Source: Dipylidium caninum (taxonomy: Eukaryota; Platyhelminthes; Cestoda; Cyclophyllidea; Dipylidiidae). Taken from it: 64,000 bases of DNA. The position numbers and the translations under genes are program-made. A model generated the notes under the pieces. The model searched no databases. It was not told the origin of the DNA and worked only from the letters and a program-made list of their open reading frames with translations. Below are positions 31,174 through 44,889 of the stretch, piece by piece (the first letter of the stretch is position 1; the number at the start of each line of letters is the position of its first letter). The stretch spans positions 1,798,001-1,862,000 of the forward strand of contig QEYB01000448.1 in NCBI GenBank assembly GCA_017562135.1, given 5' to 3'.

Positions 31174-34100
31174 TGTACTACCGGTGAAAATGACAAAACA
31201 TGGAGCAAGAGTGAAGAGGTTTGCCCGATCACAAAAATGATTATCACGGAGGATTCTATATATGCGAAAAGAAGAAAGCATTAGGAGAATAATGGCCAGC
31301 TTATAAAAAAGGGATCCATATAAGAAGAAAACATAAAATCATTCCAAGGCATGAGAATACAATTGTCGAAACAATGTTAACCGAAGAGACATTAATGACC
31401 AGATCTCATTTAACTAAAACTGAAACCACTTTACGCCCCGTGTTAATTATAAAAACTATTCTTAACTAATGAAAACAGAGGTGGGCTGTTCAGCCAGAAG
31501 GCTTGGTTACTAAGACAAATAAACGCTCAGGTATGCCTGCCATATGGTTTACGCACACGGCCCGACATCTACCCACACGTTTGAAGACGACTATTTTCTA
31601 TTGGCGACAAATCAATGTCATTATGCGCGCACAATGTTGTTATATAGTTATTTCTTGTAACCACATTGATATTAAAGTTCCAGTTTGTAATTTTGTTGCG
31701 CCCAATTCGTTTAGTAAAACTTTTAAAAAATTTCTTTGAAGTGGCTTAAAATTGATAATTTTAGCATTTATCTCGAGTGAAGATTATTATTGGGGCAAGT
31801 AAAGCTTTGCAGTCATTTTATATTTGTAGTTTTTGAAGTTTGGAACGGGTAAACGTCCTATAATGTTGGCAACTAATCCATGAGTCAGATGGACGCGCTG
31901 CCTCATGCTAAAGGGATCTCACCGCTCGTCTAACCATTCTCCACAAAATTACACATGACAAACAAGGGCTACGCAATTAGACCGTGATTTCGTCTGTATA
32001 TGCCGAACGCATTCGCTTGAATGACTGTAGGCCAGTGATTTGCTCTCAAGAGTTCGATGTGGTGGTAAGCATTATCGACGATTCATTCGAAGATTTACTA
32101 TTCTCATCAGCGCATTTTTAGACCAATGACAATAGAATTTCGCAAAGGTTTGATTCAATGGTTTCCTGAAATCCACTGTTCTAAACAAATTGTAAATAAG
32201 ACTCGTCATTATATCTTGCCGCGCCTGTCAAATGTAACATCACCAATAAGACACGATTAGACTCATCGATCGTAAATGAAGTAGGAATTTTACGATTGTG
32301 CTATATGATCTCGTGTCCTTTTTCAAAGTCTTAATGGGTAGAACCTGGAAGAGGGTGGATTTACTATTAAAGGGTTGGGAACGTTGAGGGACCGGGTGAA
32401 AAGCTCCACACAATATCCAGGGACAGTCAGATCTCGATAATCCTGGAGCCCACGTGTATCACAGATTACATGTCAGTTCACTGTGTAGTTGCAAAGACAC
32501 TTCGGGGGCCGCCACTCCTCTCAAATGGCGTCCGAGGGGTGAACGCAATGGAGCGTGCGATATCAGCGTGAGTGTCCGCGTTCTCTCGGCGTTTGCCCCA
32601 CGATCGCCTGACTGAGCTTCATGGCACGAGGGGATGGCTATGGGCCGACTGTCAGGCGCAGTCAGACGTTTCCTGCCCCGAAAGGTCAAAGGACTTTCAG
32701 CTGGGGCTGCTTATTCGATGCGCTAATCCTTTTCATCACAACGTTCTTTTGTTAGAAGTGAAATATTCCGAAATCCCACTATGGTGTAGTTTGTAAAGTG
32801 AGTATTTTGTGCGAAACACTACATTTCCTTGAAGCAAATTTGACGCTGCATTTATATGTGTGTCGTTTTATTCACCTTCCCCATTATTCCATTTGCAAAG
32901 AAAGATGCGTGGGTACATGTCGTTTTCAACAAAAATGAAGAAAAACCTGTTGCCATGGTGCCTTTTACAATTTACGTTCAATTGTTTTAAGTTATTTCCA
33001 TATCTATCAATTTACTGCTCATTTTGGAAGGGAAAAGTCTCTGACGAGTCCTGGCTCTCAGCCGGCACTTATCTAAGGGAAATTCACTTTTTAGATGGAT
33101 TTTCTTTGCGTCAGCACTCAATTCCAGCAGTTTAGTGCATCAGGGGTTGCTTTTTGCTGTTGAGAATTGCATTTTTCGAAGCAATCTTTCACATCGAGTG
33201 TTTTTCGTTTGAGGATGATGACGGGGCAGCAAAACCCCGGATATCCTAACTGAGCGGGAAAACGCATAAATTCTTATATACCAGTTAAATTAATGGATGA
33301 AAGAGACACGAGCCAAATGCCCAAGGTCGGGAGCGTAAAGTACTTGTTTTATTTCAGTACACAGGAGCGATTCTCTCCTGCTCCACGGTTAAATGACTGC
33401 GAATGTACACTTTGACGAGTGTCGTGGGCACCGGGTGGGGCTGGAAAAAGCACTGCAATGCGGCACAACGGTGAATGGACGGGCAGATGGGAGCCTCAAG
33501 GGAGCACACGGAAACGCAGGCCGAAACGAACCCGCGAATATACTTCTCGTCCCTCGCCTTCCGAGCTCTTCTCCCCCGTGACGAGGCGCATCATTGCGAT
33601 AGCAGGTAGAGCATACCTCGCATCGGCGAAAGTAGTTCTCATTTGTGACGAGGAAATTTCCTTTTCTCCCACTGCCTCCCCCCCACCCCCCCAGCTAGAA
33701 CGTTTTCATGTGAGAGTAGTTAGATTTGGAAAAGTATGTAATAAGTTGATATCCGCGGCGGCGTAAACCAGCTCCATGCTCTCCGAATGCCCTCGGTAAG
33801 CCATTGTTCTACGCTTTCTCGCGGTGCCATGTCGTGAGAGAAGGCTAAGGCTGCTATGTAAAAGCAAACATCATATCCAAATTCTGCGCCAAGCACCAGT
33901 GAAGAAAATAGTCACCACTTTTCGAATGGAGAAGATATGAGTGAGAGGCCTCAGGGGTGCCCTCCAGTTTGATTTCTCTGGGTGAAAGAAGTAAATAAAA
34001 TGGTGGATTAGGTGTTGAGAGGCAAGTTGACAATCATTTTCTTCCTTTCAGTTGATATATATACAACGTTTTTAAAGTTAATTGAAGTCGTCATCGCAGT

Positions 34101-37100
34101 AGGAAAACGCCAACTGTGGAAGGATTAAATACCGGACTAGGCCATAAAGAGGCCCACGATTTCGCTAAAATGCACGCCTCCTTATGCTTTAAGAGTCTAG
34201 AGGGGAGGTGGGGAGAAGCGCATTTCAGAGTGGCCTAATTTTCCTAAAGTTGAGGCATCATGATTTCTCAAGGGAGACTTATCACACGCTCTGAGTGGTG
34301 GAAGTCGAAAAAGCGACTGACGCGGAGAAGAGAATGCAACTGTTAAAGAGGAGACAAAAGTGGCAAGATGCTGCACTGATGAAAATTTTAGTGTAATTGT
34401 GGTGAAAGTCTTTTCGCCACTCTCAACCGAGAAGCCACTTCTTTGCTAACCAACAGAGCATTTCTCCACGATTTACTTTTATTTTCAAGATACTTGCTTG
34501 GAGAAATGGTGTCAAGTTTCTGTTCTGCGTTCCGAAAGGACTCAATTTTGTATTTTTGCACTGCATAGATGATTTCACTTAGCCGTAAAACAGTTTTAAA
34601 TATCATCCGAGAGGAAGTAAATGATTGCCAACCTGCCTGTCAGCACCTGATCCACCATTTTATTTGCTTCTTTCGTCCAGAGAGAGCAAACTATGTGGAC
34701 ACCCTCGAGCCCTCCATTCGAACATGGACAAATTCACCTCGAAAACGAGTATTCTCCTCACGGAAACTTGTGTCCTGCCCGCTAGTACATTCAACTCATT
34801 CACTCGACGAGGAGACAAGCAGCCCGTTTTAGTCGGATGAGGTTTGAGGTCATAGTTGCATTGAAACACCCCATGTTGCCTACCGAAGTGTCAGGTGAGA
34901 TGGACAGGAATATTTACCTGAAAGCAATAAAAAAAATCGTCAAATCACTTTAACTTTACCGCATGTTCACTGAGTTCAGGGACGAGTTTTGTCCCTTCCT
35001 TCGAGCAAATCACAGTTAATTTGTGCTGTCACCAAGTCATGGACTGCCATTAGTGTCGGGAAATGCCTCTCCCCTCGCACTTCCCATGCGCACGGCTTTT
35101 GCCTAATTTCCCATTTGACCGTTAGTTCGGCCGGTTGCCATCGCGCCGACAGCACAGCGGAATAAATTTTGTTTGGAGCCACTCGTCGGCCATATCGACT
35201 TTCCGAATCGTGGACGAGTCCCCTGTTCGGGGCGCCCCGAGCGAGTGTAGAGCGCCGCTAAAAGCCTCCATTCATTTGCTCGGAAACTCGGCCTTTCCAC
35301 GAGGCGAGAACAGTCCGACTCTAATTCCCTTTACTCCTCTGGGGTTGAGGCTGTTTAATCTGTCGTAAACACAGGCCACCTTTTCCCCTTATCCATGACA
35401 TTTCTTATCGTTCAGCTTTCATCTAAGATTTGTTTAATCAGTCCGTAGGCCACTTACCCTCTCCTCCATTGCCTTCACCTCATTTCAATCACATCATATA
35501 CGTTAGGCTTGACAGAAGAGGGCCTACTTAGGAGATATACGTGGCACTTTTCCCCACATAACTGCATAAAACATTAACGGTGAAAATGCCGCACAAATGC
35601 CACGCTTTAGGCACCGTTCCACGCCACCGGACACAGTGAATCCGAACGCCCACACCACTGGGCTGCGTGTGCCACCAAGAAAGCCCAAGTGCTTCGAGTG
35701 AGGCTTGCCCCGTCCACTTCTCCCTAATGTGAGTATGAAAGGACAAAGAGAGCCTTTCCGGTAAATGATCATAAAGAGTTAGTCAAGTTGCAGTCTCAAC
35801 TGGTCCGTTACACTACACATTTCAATCAAAGCACGTTTTTGCACTTTGGAATGTCTCGAGACGGTTCTTTTTTTCCTGCAGCCGAATGGCAGGGTGAGCT
35901 GTGCTGAGGCGGCGATGAGTCCGGCGGGTCCACAGACTGGCCGTGGCGGCTGAAGAAGAAGGTGTTGCACACACATGCACACGATGATGCCCTTTAAGGC
36001 AGTTAACTCGGGCGGAGGGCATTCACGTGGCCCATTTCCGTCAGGCAAGGCCATTGTGCGCCATAATCGAGGTTTATACTGAACTCATCACCTCAGTCTA
36101 ATTCTTATTGCCTGCTTAATGGCCACTTAACCCGACAAACATGCCCGATGTATTCGGGGGAGAGGCCCAGTGACCGCAATCAAACGACTGACCTCGCCCG
36201 AATTGGCCTGACTTGGCAAGGGCACTACCGAAAGGAGCAGTTCGAGCGCGAGTGGAGGATAACTGAAGGCTCCCCCATGTTCCGAATGCATACTTACTAC
36301 TTGTGATGAGCAGCTTTCGGGCAGCCTGAAAGAGCGCACCAAGTTTTGAGATGCTTGCTGAGCAAGGTGCTTTGTAAAAGCGCAAAACGCCTCCTGTTAA
36401 CACCCGCTCCGCTTCCACTTCAGTCGAGATGGAATATGCGCGGATAAGTACTGTTGTGGCCGTAAACTCACGACCCGAACAAACGACTTTGAAAAGCGAG
36501 AGAGAAGCGGAGGCAGCGGGAAGAAGGCGGGTAAAGGGGCGCTGAGAGCGAGGCAGGGGGAATGGGGAGATGGGTGTACCGACCGAAACGCTTTCTAAGG
36601 AAGCATTTTATCGTGTGGTGTTCACTCACGAAGAGTCGCACAAGCAGGTATAGGAGAAATTTACCCAAGGGAGGCTTTACGACCACTATCTCAACCTTTT
36701 CAGTGTAAATGTTGGGAAAAAATCGGCCTATTTATCCTAGTCCCTGTGTGAACGGAAACTTGGACGATGCGCACAATGGTAAAAGGAAAGTCATTCTATT
36801 TTTTTTTCAAAGAAATAAGTGAGATCTAATTAATCAACCCATTCCATAATTCACCAAAGACGAAATGATGGATGTGCGGGGTCCTATTCAATCCCAAAGA
36901 CCACTGTTAAGGCAAAACGGTTCAAGCTTTTTACTAGTAGTGGGAGCGCCTAAGTCATCCATTAGTTTGTAAAAAGGTGGGAGAAGAGAGAGGAGATTTT
37001 TATTGGGGCAGACAGGAGTGGGCGAGGCTTAACCACGTAAAATGTCCGCTTCCAATTACGAGGGAGTTAGGTCCAGACTCCAATAAAGCAAAAGTACCGT

Positions 37101-39192
37101 AATACAGTCACTGCAGGGAGGGTCGTAGCGTACGCCTCCGAAAGGGTAGCTGCGAGGGGCTCTTCCGCCCCTTTGATCCACTCCGCGACGTTAACGGGGA
37201 ACAGCGCTGTCCAAATCACTCTTGTCATTTCGCCTTGTCAGAGTCTGTTCAAAGCGCAACTCATCTTCACTGATCAAAGGAATTCCATGCCTCGTCCAAT
37301 CTACTTTTTTGTACTATCTAATGACCGAATGATAAAAATGGTGCTCATGATGGAAAAAACTTGGCAACGACTGCATTTCAAATTAGTCCGCGAGAGTGGC
37401 GTGTCTCAAGAACTGCGCGATCTGGAGAGTTCACAGTGGAAGCCCTGATGTGGCCACCTCCTGCCTCTGGCTCCGCATGGCAGCGACAAGGGTTGAGTGC
37501 GTGTGTCACATGTCCCCGTCTCTTTGACTCTGGCCTGAACCGCACTCCTCGTGTGTTCGAGCGCCGCCTCCCACTTTCCTCCACCTCACGTCACCACCTC
37601 CGCGTCCATTCGCCCCAGTCCGGGCGAGGGGCGGTGGAGCAGTCCCCTCGGTTTCCGCTTCGAACACTGGCACGCACGATTAATAATGCGGCAGTCTTGA
37701 CTTTCATTGTTACTCTCCTACCTGTTCCACTTCGCATTGTTTATTCCCTCTCATTAAATTCTCATGAATTAAACACCGTAGCAGCCATAAAACTGTACAA
37801 TATTTCGACCTACACTAATCTTAATTGTTGCTCGAAGTTGAATGCACATATTTGTAGGGTAAAAAGTTTGTCATCGCATTAGACCATTACTCGCCTATTC
37901 CCACCTGAAATTTCTCAGATTTGGCCTAATCTGAGGTGCCTCGGGTCTTCCCACAGGTGGTAATACGGTCACTACACGGTAGCTGATGTTAAGTTGTGAA
38001 TGTGCCGAAGGGCTAGGAACCAGGGGATACACGGCCGGCCTCAGTCCGCGCGGTGGGACGGGCTGGGGAGCTGGGGCGAAGGGAGAACAAATGCAGACTG
38101 CAACGGGGCACGGCCCGCCACCTTCGTTGCTGCAGCGGCGTCCAGTCGAAGGCCGGTTGCACTACACCGAGCGAGATCGCTTCGGAGGATAGGCATTCCG
38201 CCTTCATTTCATTGTCTGCCACAGATGCCGTAATTTCTTTAAGACTATGCTTTTCTCATTTCAACTCAAGAGAAAATAAAAAGCTGTTTCCCAGTAGAAG
38301 CAGTCAGCACCTCAATTACTCCTCGCAGTAAGAGATGAGAGAGGGCGAAGGCTGAGCGATAAATAATTTGTTCTCAGGCTATACTGCTGACCTTTCTTTC
38401 GGCGAGGATAGAAAGTTTAATTGCCCTATTGGCAGTGGCTATATTCCCGTCTATTTCCATAATTTTGGCCGAGATGAATGCCATGCGACTGTTTCATGGC
38501 CATCGTTAAACGCCTTTTAATATCTACTTCGAGAATTCAGTTCTCACCTGCGTAATAAGTCGAGCGATTGGGAAAAATCTCGTCTTATCAACAGGATGAG
38601 TTTGTTGATAATAAACGCGCCATAATTTGGTCGAACGGCACCCAATGACTTTGACATGTAGGAAAAGCAACATATCAAATGAGCCCCGGCCAACTGCACA
38701 ACGTGGGGATGGGTTCTGCCCGCCTGGAAGGTGTAATGCCCGGTGAATCGAACCGTATCCCCCACCGCCGGCGTCTCGGATTTGTCGTTGCCTTGGCGTG
38801 AGGACATTGAAGCCTGCTAATATCGCAAAAAGAGACTCCCATGGGCGGAAGAGAGTGTTTTCTTCTTTTCCTCTCTCTCACACTTAAGTAGAGGTATGGC
38901 GAGAGTCAAATTCACCAAGCTGAGTCGAGAATACCCGGTTGGATTACAGTCGGAGGAGGGGGAAAAGGGCTGAGGGAGGTGGAGGTGCGGGGGCGCATTG
39001 CTGTGGGGGTCGCCACTTAAACTTATCGATTATGGGTTATGCCGCTTGAGGGGGGAGGTGGAAAGGCGGCACGGTTATCAAGGCAGGGGGGTCTGGGGCT
39101 GGGGCTGGGGCGGGGGCTGGGGCGCGGCGGGGCCGGGGTGAGGAGGAGCGGGGGAGCACCTCGGAACGACGAGTCGGAATAGTATCGAGATT
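31174..39192. other. 8-kb gene-free region, G+C-rich in its distal part
   Basis: Between the ADA3 start (minus) and the P2X stop (minus). I translated the longer open frames on both strands (for example 37361-37882, 173 codons; 39426-39890 just beyond) and recognise none. They lack family motifs, and G+C-rich DNA yields such frames by chance. Composition changes from A+T-rich near 31-32 kb to clearly G+C-rich by about 33 kb, with GAGG/CTCC-type simple motifs and a G-rich block at 39.1 kb. It could hold the ADA3 promoter, P2X 3' sequences, enhancers or noncoding RNA, but nothing visible distinguishes these. Confidence 0.5.
39085..39155 (+). repeat. G-run block with G-quadruplex potential
   Basis: Successive GGGG to GGGGGG runs separated by CT, C, TCT or GC on the plus strand, more than four tracts within 70 nt. 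It lies about 40-110 nt past the P2X stop, so the P2X transcript would carry the C-rich complement in its 3' untranslated region if transcription extends that far. Confidence 0.8.
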
Positions 39193-42100
39193 TTAGCCTT
39201 CCAGTCGAAACTTTTGGTCCTCACTCGAGTCGGCCAGTGAGGTTTGCGAGGGAACCACCGAGGAATCCCTTGGCCTCACGGGGTCCTGCATGGCGTGGGC
39301 CTCCAGCGGCTGTCGGGATTGAGAGGCAAGCGACTTTCGAGCCCTGGTGTTGATTTCGGCCTTTGTTAGAACCTCGAACTTGGCATGCTTGTAGATGCTC
39401 TTGGAGCCGACGATGTTCAAGATAATTATATCGCAAATCGTTGGCGCCTAGGGAGGAAGTCATGAAGACGCATGATGCAGGCTGTTAGGTCGGACAATAT
39501 TAGACTGGCTGCTTCCAGAGCGACATTTCTTCGTGTGAGGAGATGGAAACCATTGCGAGACCTGAGTTGAGTGAAACGGGGAGGGATCAGTTGGAAACTA
39601 AAGTGGTGCCCCTTGCTAAGATTTTGAGAAGTTGATAAACCTATGAACAGTTTGGATGTTAAAGCGGACAAACTGACCTCTTTAATCACAAATTTACTTA
39701 AGTGCATTTTTCCAGTCTGCCGGCCACGGAGATGGAAGGAAATTTCACAAAATCTTGAAGTACTTTCGGGTATATCATTGCCTAGAAGACTAGAAGACAG
39801 CTGGTCTTGTTTTATTGGTCTCTTTTGTAACGCAGAATCCTTCCTCTTCTTCTTCTTCTCCTCCTCCTCCCCAGTTAGCAACAGGAACAACTGCCGATGT
39901 TATGCCCGTTCTCTTGACCGCATACACCACGAAACGCACGCATTAGGAAATCTTCTTATCAGTTTGGGACCGCATTCGTTACTAGGAAAAGTGGTGTTAC
40001 CTTTACAAAATCGTGATTTTTGGAACTTTCTCTGTGTATTCCCAAAGTCCACATGAGAAAAACGCAACTTTCTAACAAACTTCAATGTTATACTTTTCCT
40101 CTGTATCATTCCGAGTGAGGCAAGCATAAACCAACGTGAAAAAAAATTTGAGCATGCGTCCCAGGGAGGATTTTTATCCGCTGTCTGACATGATACCAAT
40201 TTAATGAGTTTGGCCGGACGTAAGAGGGCGAGTTTAAGTGAGGAGAAGGGGTGGGAGGGGGAGAGTGGGAAAGTGAACGCCGACACCGAAAACTCCCAAT
40301 TAACGACTTGCTCAAATCACTTCCCAGTCTGTGAGGTTCCTTCGGTGGCAGGGAATGACAGCCTTTGAAGTTGCCAGGAGAGTAGACAAGTGGACATTGA
40401 AGGAGAATTTCAGGAGATAGTTAGACAAACCTACTAGTGAATGTCGTTGGTACGACCGCCAGTTATTTGTCAACGAAGTCAGAGGAAATAGCTTTTGGGT
40501 CTTAGCAGTATTCCACAGGAGGAGGTGAGAAAAAATGAATTCTCCTAGTCAATGGTGATTTTATAGGCAGAGAATGTTGGATGTATTTTATTATTTCAGT
40601 CTTTGTAATGAAATTTGTTTGGCAGGGTGGAGTGTTGACAACTCACCTTCTCCCAGTTACCGTCTCCAGCTCATCGCCTCGACGAGTGATTTATTTGACC
40701 AACAACCTCATCTTCCACTGGAAGTTCGAGTTTCTACTCCACTTAAAGCATCGTTATCATTTCCTGTTGTGTAGGAACATTCCAAAACCGATGATTCTTT
40801 CAGTCTTACGTGTACTGAAAAGAAGATTAGTTGCCCCTTTCCCTATCGCTCTCGCTCTCATTCACCATTTCACGAAATCCACCTCCAATTGTATGTCGAC
40901 TGACGTTGTTCAATGATCCCAGTGAGGCCGATCAGGGGTGAAGGGCGCAGAGGGCGGTCCGACTGAACAAGTAAAGCGTTTGAGTGAAACAGGCTGTTTT
41001 ATGCAATTTTCAGAGCCTTACCTTCGTGAATATTCCCCTAACTAGTGTTTGGTTTGGGAAGTTGCAAACGATGATTTATGAATGCCATTTTCCGAAGTGG
41101 TCAGGTTTGCAGACACGCCAGGATGTAGGCAGCAGCCTGAGGGTCAGGAAGTGCGTCAAGTGTTTACTAAACGTGGGACGACGCGTGGAAGTGGTGTTCC
41201 TCTCTCTCCGGGAAAAAGAGAACTGTGACTGCAAGTACTTAACGCAATTTCGCGAAATGACTCCCCTATACCCAGAATAGCAGGAGTATTCACTTCCCCA
41301 TTTATGAGAAGAAAATGTTCATTGTCAGGACGAAACGTGGTACAAATGGCGGGGAATCAACTGCACTTATTAGGGAATTACGCCTTCAGTGAAGTTAGCG
41401 CTAATCAGACAGGCACGGAGGCAACAGGAATCACGTAGACAGAGGAAAGGCGATTACCGAGAAACCAGGGTGTGTGTATCTGCGAGAGGGTCGAGACGCC
41501 GCAAATTGCACAATGACTTTTAGGGCCACTGACTGTTGATTCGCCCTTAACCGCTGCCAACCAACGAAAGTATTTGGCGTAATGGAATAAAGCTGACGTC
41601 TTCGAAGAAGTGAGATGTGGGAATAGGTGGAGGTGGGTTGACTTACCACACTTAAGAGCGCCAGACCGGAGCCGAGATTCAAGAGGAGGGGGATAATACT
41701 GAACTTTCCTGCGGTCCCGTGGACAAATATGGAGAAGCGGAGGCCGATGGCCTTGACAAGATCGCGGTACATTGTCCCATTTTCACGATATTTGTAGGTG
41801 TAGCTAAAAATTACCCGATTCGTTTAATAGACTGTTTAGGGTGGCAAAACATTGGCTTTCGTCCTCAAAAAACCTCCTACTTGGACCGAATTCCCGGTGG
41901 GTCTTAACTGCTTATCAGGGGAAACAACAAAGTATTTAAGATTAGGCTTGGCGTTCCTCTCTGCTGTTCGCATCCATCATAACATTAGCCGATGTCTGAA
42001 TGGCTGTCATGAGGCAAGAAAACCAGAAGTGTAACAATTTCTTCAAGCCAGATTTATGAGCCGCTTAAGGAATATGCAAGATGTTATCGTTGAGGCGACG

Positions 42101-44889
42101 GGCAGATAAATTTGCAATTAACACTCGCCCAGGTGGTTAAAAAAAATCCGTAGTTTTACGGTGAAAATGTCAACGTCGGCCCTTATAGCGTCCAAGTACA
42201 GTGGAAATTGTGCAAAAACGGCAATGCGTGCCGCCGCTGGCAGACAGAGACGTGGCCCGCCTCGTCACTCTCAGCCCAGGGGAAATATGACTTCCGGGTG
42301 GAGAAAAGTTAACATCTCACTGTAACAAAAGTGACTAATGATGAAAACCTTGTCCAAACTTTCAAACGAGTCGTTGGGAAGCGTAAGCATTATCATTACT
42401 CACTGAGGGGACTTTTGATTTGGCTAATTGTGCAGAATCCGAAGGATTAAATCTACCGCCAGGCAGCAGAAAGGAGCCAATTTCTTGCCCAACAGTTGGC
42501 TCAGACAAGTGGGAAAATGGCCTCCAAAAATTGCGGCCAAATGACCTTCAACGATCAGGGTGGAAAATGAAGGGACCATAATTGGAGGTGGGACAAACGT
42601 TGTTGCCCTTCATAATAGTAATTCCGGCCCCTTTTTGAAACAGTTTCCGGTCTGACAAGTATGAAGTCAGCCGGGACTCACAGTTGAATCAAAAATAAAT
42701 AACAGCCGATTATGAATTGATTTGCAAATAAAATACTATGACTGGTTTGTGGGACGTGAGCAATGGACAATCGTAGTACAGATTGAAGGAGGTCATCACG
42801 GGAGGTAAACAATTCAGTCTTCGTACGCTATGGGAAAAACGGAAACAACTGCACAAAGTGAATGTAAGCAAGGAGACTAATTAACCCGATTAGAAAAAAT
42901 CTCCCCTTTGACATCAAAACAACGCCCCCTTGCTTTCCTCCGGCTGTAGGTCAAATACCAAAGAACCAGAGAGACGAACTGGCGTGTACTTACGGTAGAA
43001 AATGCACAATCAGAGAGAAGGAAATACGTTTCCTCGCGCATTACGGTAGCCGCCTCCGTAATACTAGTCCACCTATATCTCCCATTATAACTGCAGCCTT
43101 ATCTCAAATTTTGCCAAAAGTGGCGAATGCAGTCGGTTTTCGTTTTTAAGTCGACTGTAGATAATGGTAGGCTCTCACGTCACCAGTGTGGAGCAACGTT
43201 TCTTGCAACGAACTTCATCACAACTTATTTTTACTTGCACTCCAATTACATATATAACCAGATTTTCCATGATAATTGAACATGGGAAAAAGTGAAGTAC
43301 ATGATCTAATGTGACGAGTTGGGATTAGTTCACACAACTTATTTTACGTATGCTCCGCGAATTTCTATTTCCTCCGGGCTCTTCCCATAGGCCTGTGATA
43401 AAAGTGGGACAAAATGTGCAAGTAAAAATGGGAAAATGGTAAATTTAGTACGATGATTTCAATCAAATGATTCACCGATAGTTGAATCCACCATTAGCGC
43501 CGTTATCCACATCTAAATTAATAAACTTGTAGGTGGGCTTGCAGTTCTTCACACCCCAATCCAGATCGCAGTCCCAGTTGATGATAACACCGATCACTCC
43601 ACCCTCAAAAGCAAAATAAATGCAAGGAAGGTATGCAGGTGTAAAAAGATTTCCTCTCGATAGAACGAATTATTTACCAATTTTCTTCAACTTATCAAAC
43701 AAAATATGGCCATTTTTCCCTAAGAAATGATTTAAGGGAAAAAATATAAATGGGTTCCGATGATTAGACACCTATGGTTTTACTTGAATGAAGTTTTCTA
43801 AAACAGTTATGGAATATAAACTGTTCATTACAAATCGAAATAAATTATTTCATACTTACCTTTGTCAAGGAACTCGGTTTTAAGCCGACTTCTTTAAAAA
43901 TTGTTTCAAATTTAAATATAGGACAGAATTTATCAACAGGGTGATCAGGTTTGTAACGACAGGAGGCAATAGGTTTGTCCGACTCCCAAGCGTCACGATT
44001 TCTCCTGAAATGGGCCAAAAGGAACCATTTAGTTATTACAAGAGTCACAGTTGGTAAAGGAAAACGACAATAGAAATGAAAAATTGTCCACGTACGATAC
44101 ACTCACCGTTTTAGGTGAAATTTCGGATACTCTATATCATTTTTGATGTAAACTGTATAGTTTGAGATCATTTCATATCGCGTAAGCAAATCATAATCGA
44201 GAACAATAGTGTCATTTTCGAGAGGACACCAAGCGTGAAGTTCACATACACCCTTCCCGCCACGTATGTTTACACATTTTCCTGTTCGGACACCTTTAAA
44301 AAGGAAATCGGGTGAAATATCATAATCCAAAACTTAATACCTGAGTATGATTAAGTTCTTTATGTAGGGGTAACGTTGTACCCAATTAATACTAGTGCGC
44401 TTACCACCTTCAGATATGGACGGTTGCATTTCTATGCAATCACTATCGTGAACGCAAGAGGACTTCCTACAATTTGAAAATTAGAATAAAATCAAATTAC
44501 CCAACTCCAGGACACCGACTTGATTTCTGCTTCGGTGTAACTATTAGATGGGTTGTCACGAAGAAAGCGTTGTTTTCAAGGGGTGGGTTGATAACATCAG
44601 CCGCGTCTAAAATGACCGTTACCTCGTCCTTCCCTGAAGACCATCTTTCAATCATAATCCCCTTCGTTTTTGTAAGGACTGATGACACAACTTCATCGTT
44701 AATCTGGTATCCTTTATCGTAAATCAGGACCCAACTGGAAAATAAGAAAATTAAAGCTTACCAAACGACGTATATAATTATGATGATTTGCAACAGCCTG
44801 TGAAAAAATCCAATTTTATAATTAGTTATCTCGACCATTTTGGGGGTTTCATAGGTGAAGAGAAAATCGAGGACCTTTTCACAGGTCAT
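39193..44889 (-). CDS. P2X purinoceptor (ATP-gated cation channel subunit)
   Basis: Trimeric plasma-membrane channel opened by extracellular ATP. Eight minus-strand exons, all in phase: 44762-44889, 44501-44734, 44405-44466, 44107-44293, 43860-44004, 43476-43603, 41647-41803, 39193-39447; 431 aa. N-terminal YETPKMVEITNYKIGFFHR leads into TM1 (LLQIIIIIYVVCWVLIYDKG). The ectodomain has the ATP-binding lysines in SSVLTKTKG, the ENNAFFVTTHLIVTP block, GVRTGKCVN, AWCPLEND, INWDCDLDWGVKNCKPTY, and GGFNYR where vertebrate receptors have NFR. Then come HGTAGKFSIIP with the third binding lysine and TM2 (LLLNLGSGLALLSVAPTIC). The cytoplasmic tail begins near IIILNIVG and contains YKHAK, matching the YxxxK surface-retention motif, followed by a Ser-rich end. 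The first two introns are 27 and 34 nt; the last two are 1.7 and 2.2 kb. It is head to head with the tetraspanin gene. Confidence 0.96.

Noticed and set aside
37361..37882. 173-codon plus-strand open frame, one of the longest in the gene-free region
   Set aside because: No motif, no splice-supported neighbours, composition biased to Ser/Arg/Leu as expected from G+C-rich noncoding DNA, and overlapping open frames on the other strand.
38738..38762. tRNA B-box-like GGTTCGATTC on the minus strand
   Set aside because: The flanking bases do not form a five-pair T stem, and no matching acceptor stem or anticodon arm was found.
39448..39890. Long minus-strand open frame upstream of the last P2X exon
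   Set aside because: It lies inside the P2X intron between 39448 and 41646 and has a Lys/Glu homopolymer reading (EEEEKKKKR) from a CTT/CTC repeat; nothing family-like.
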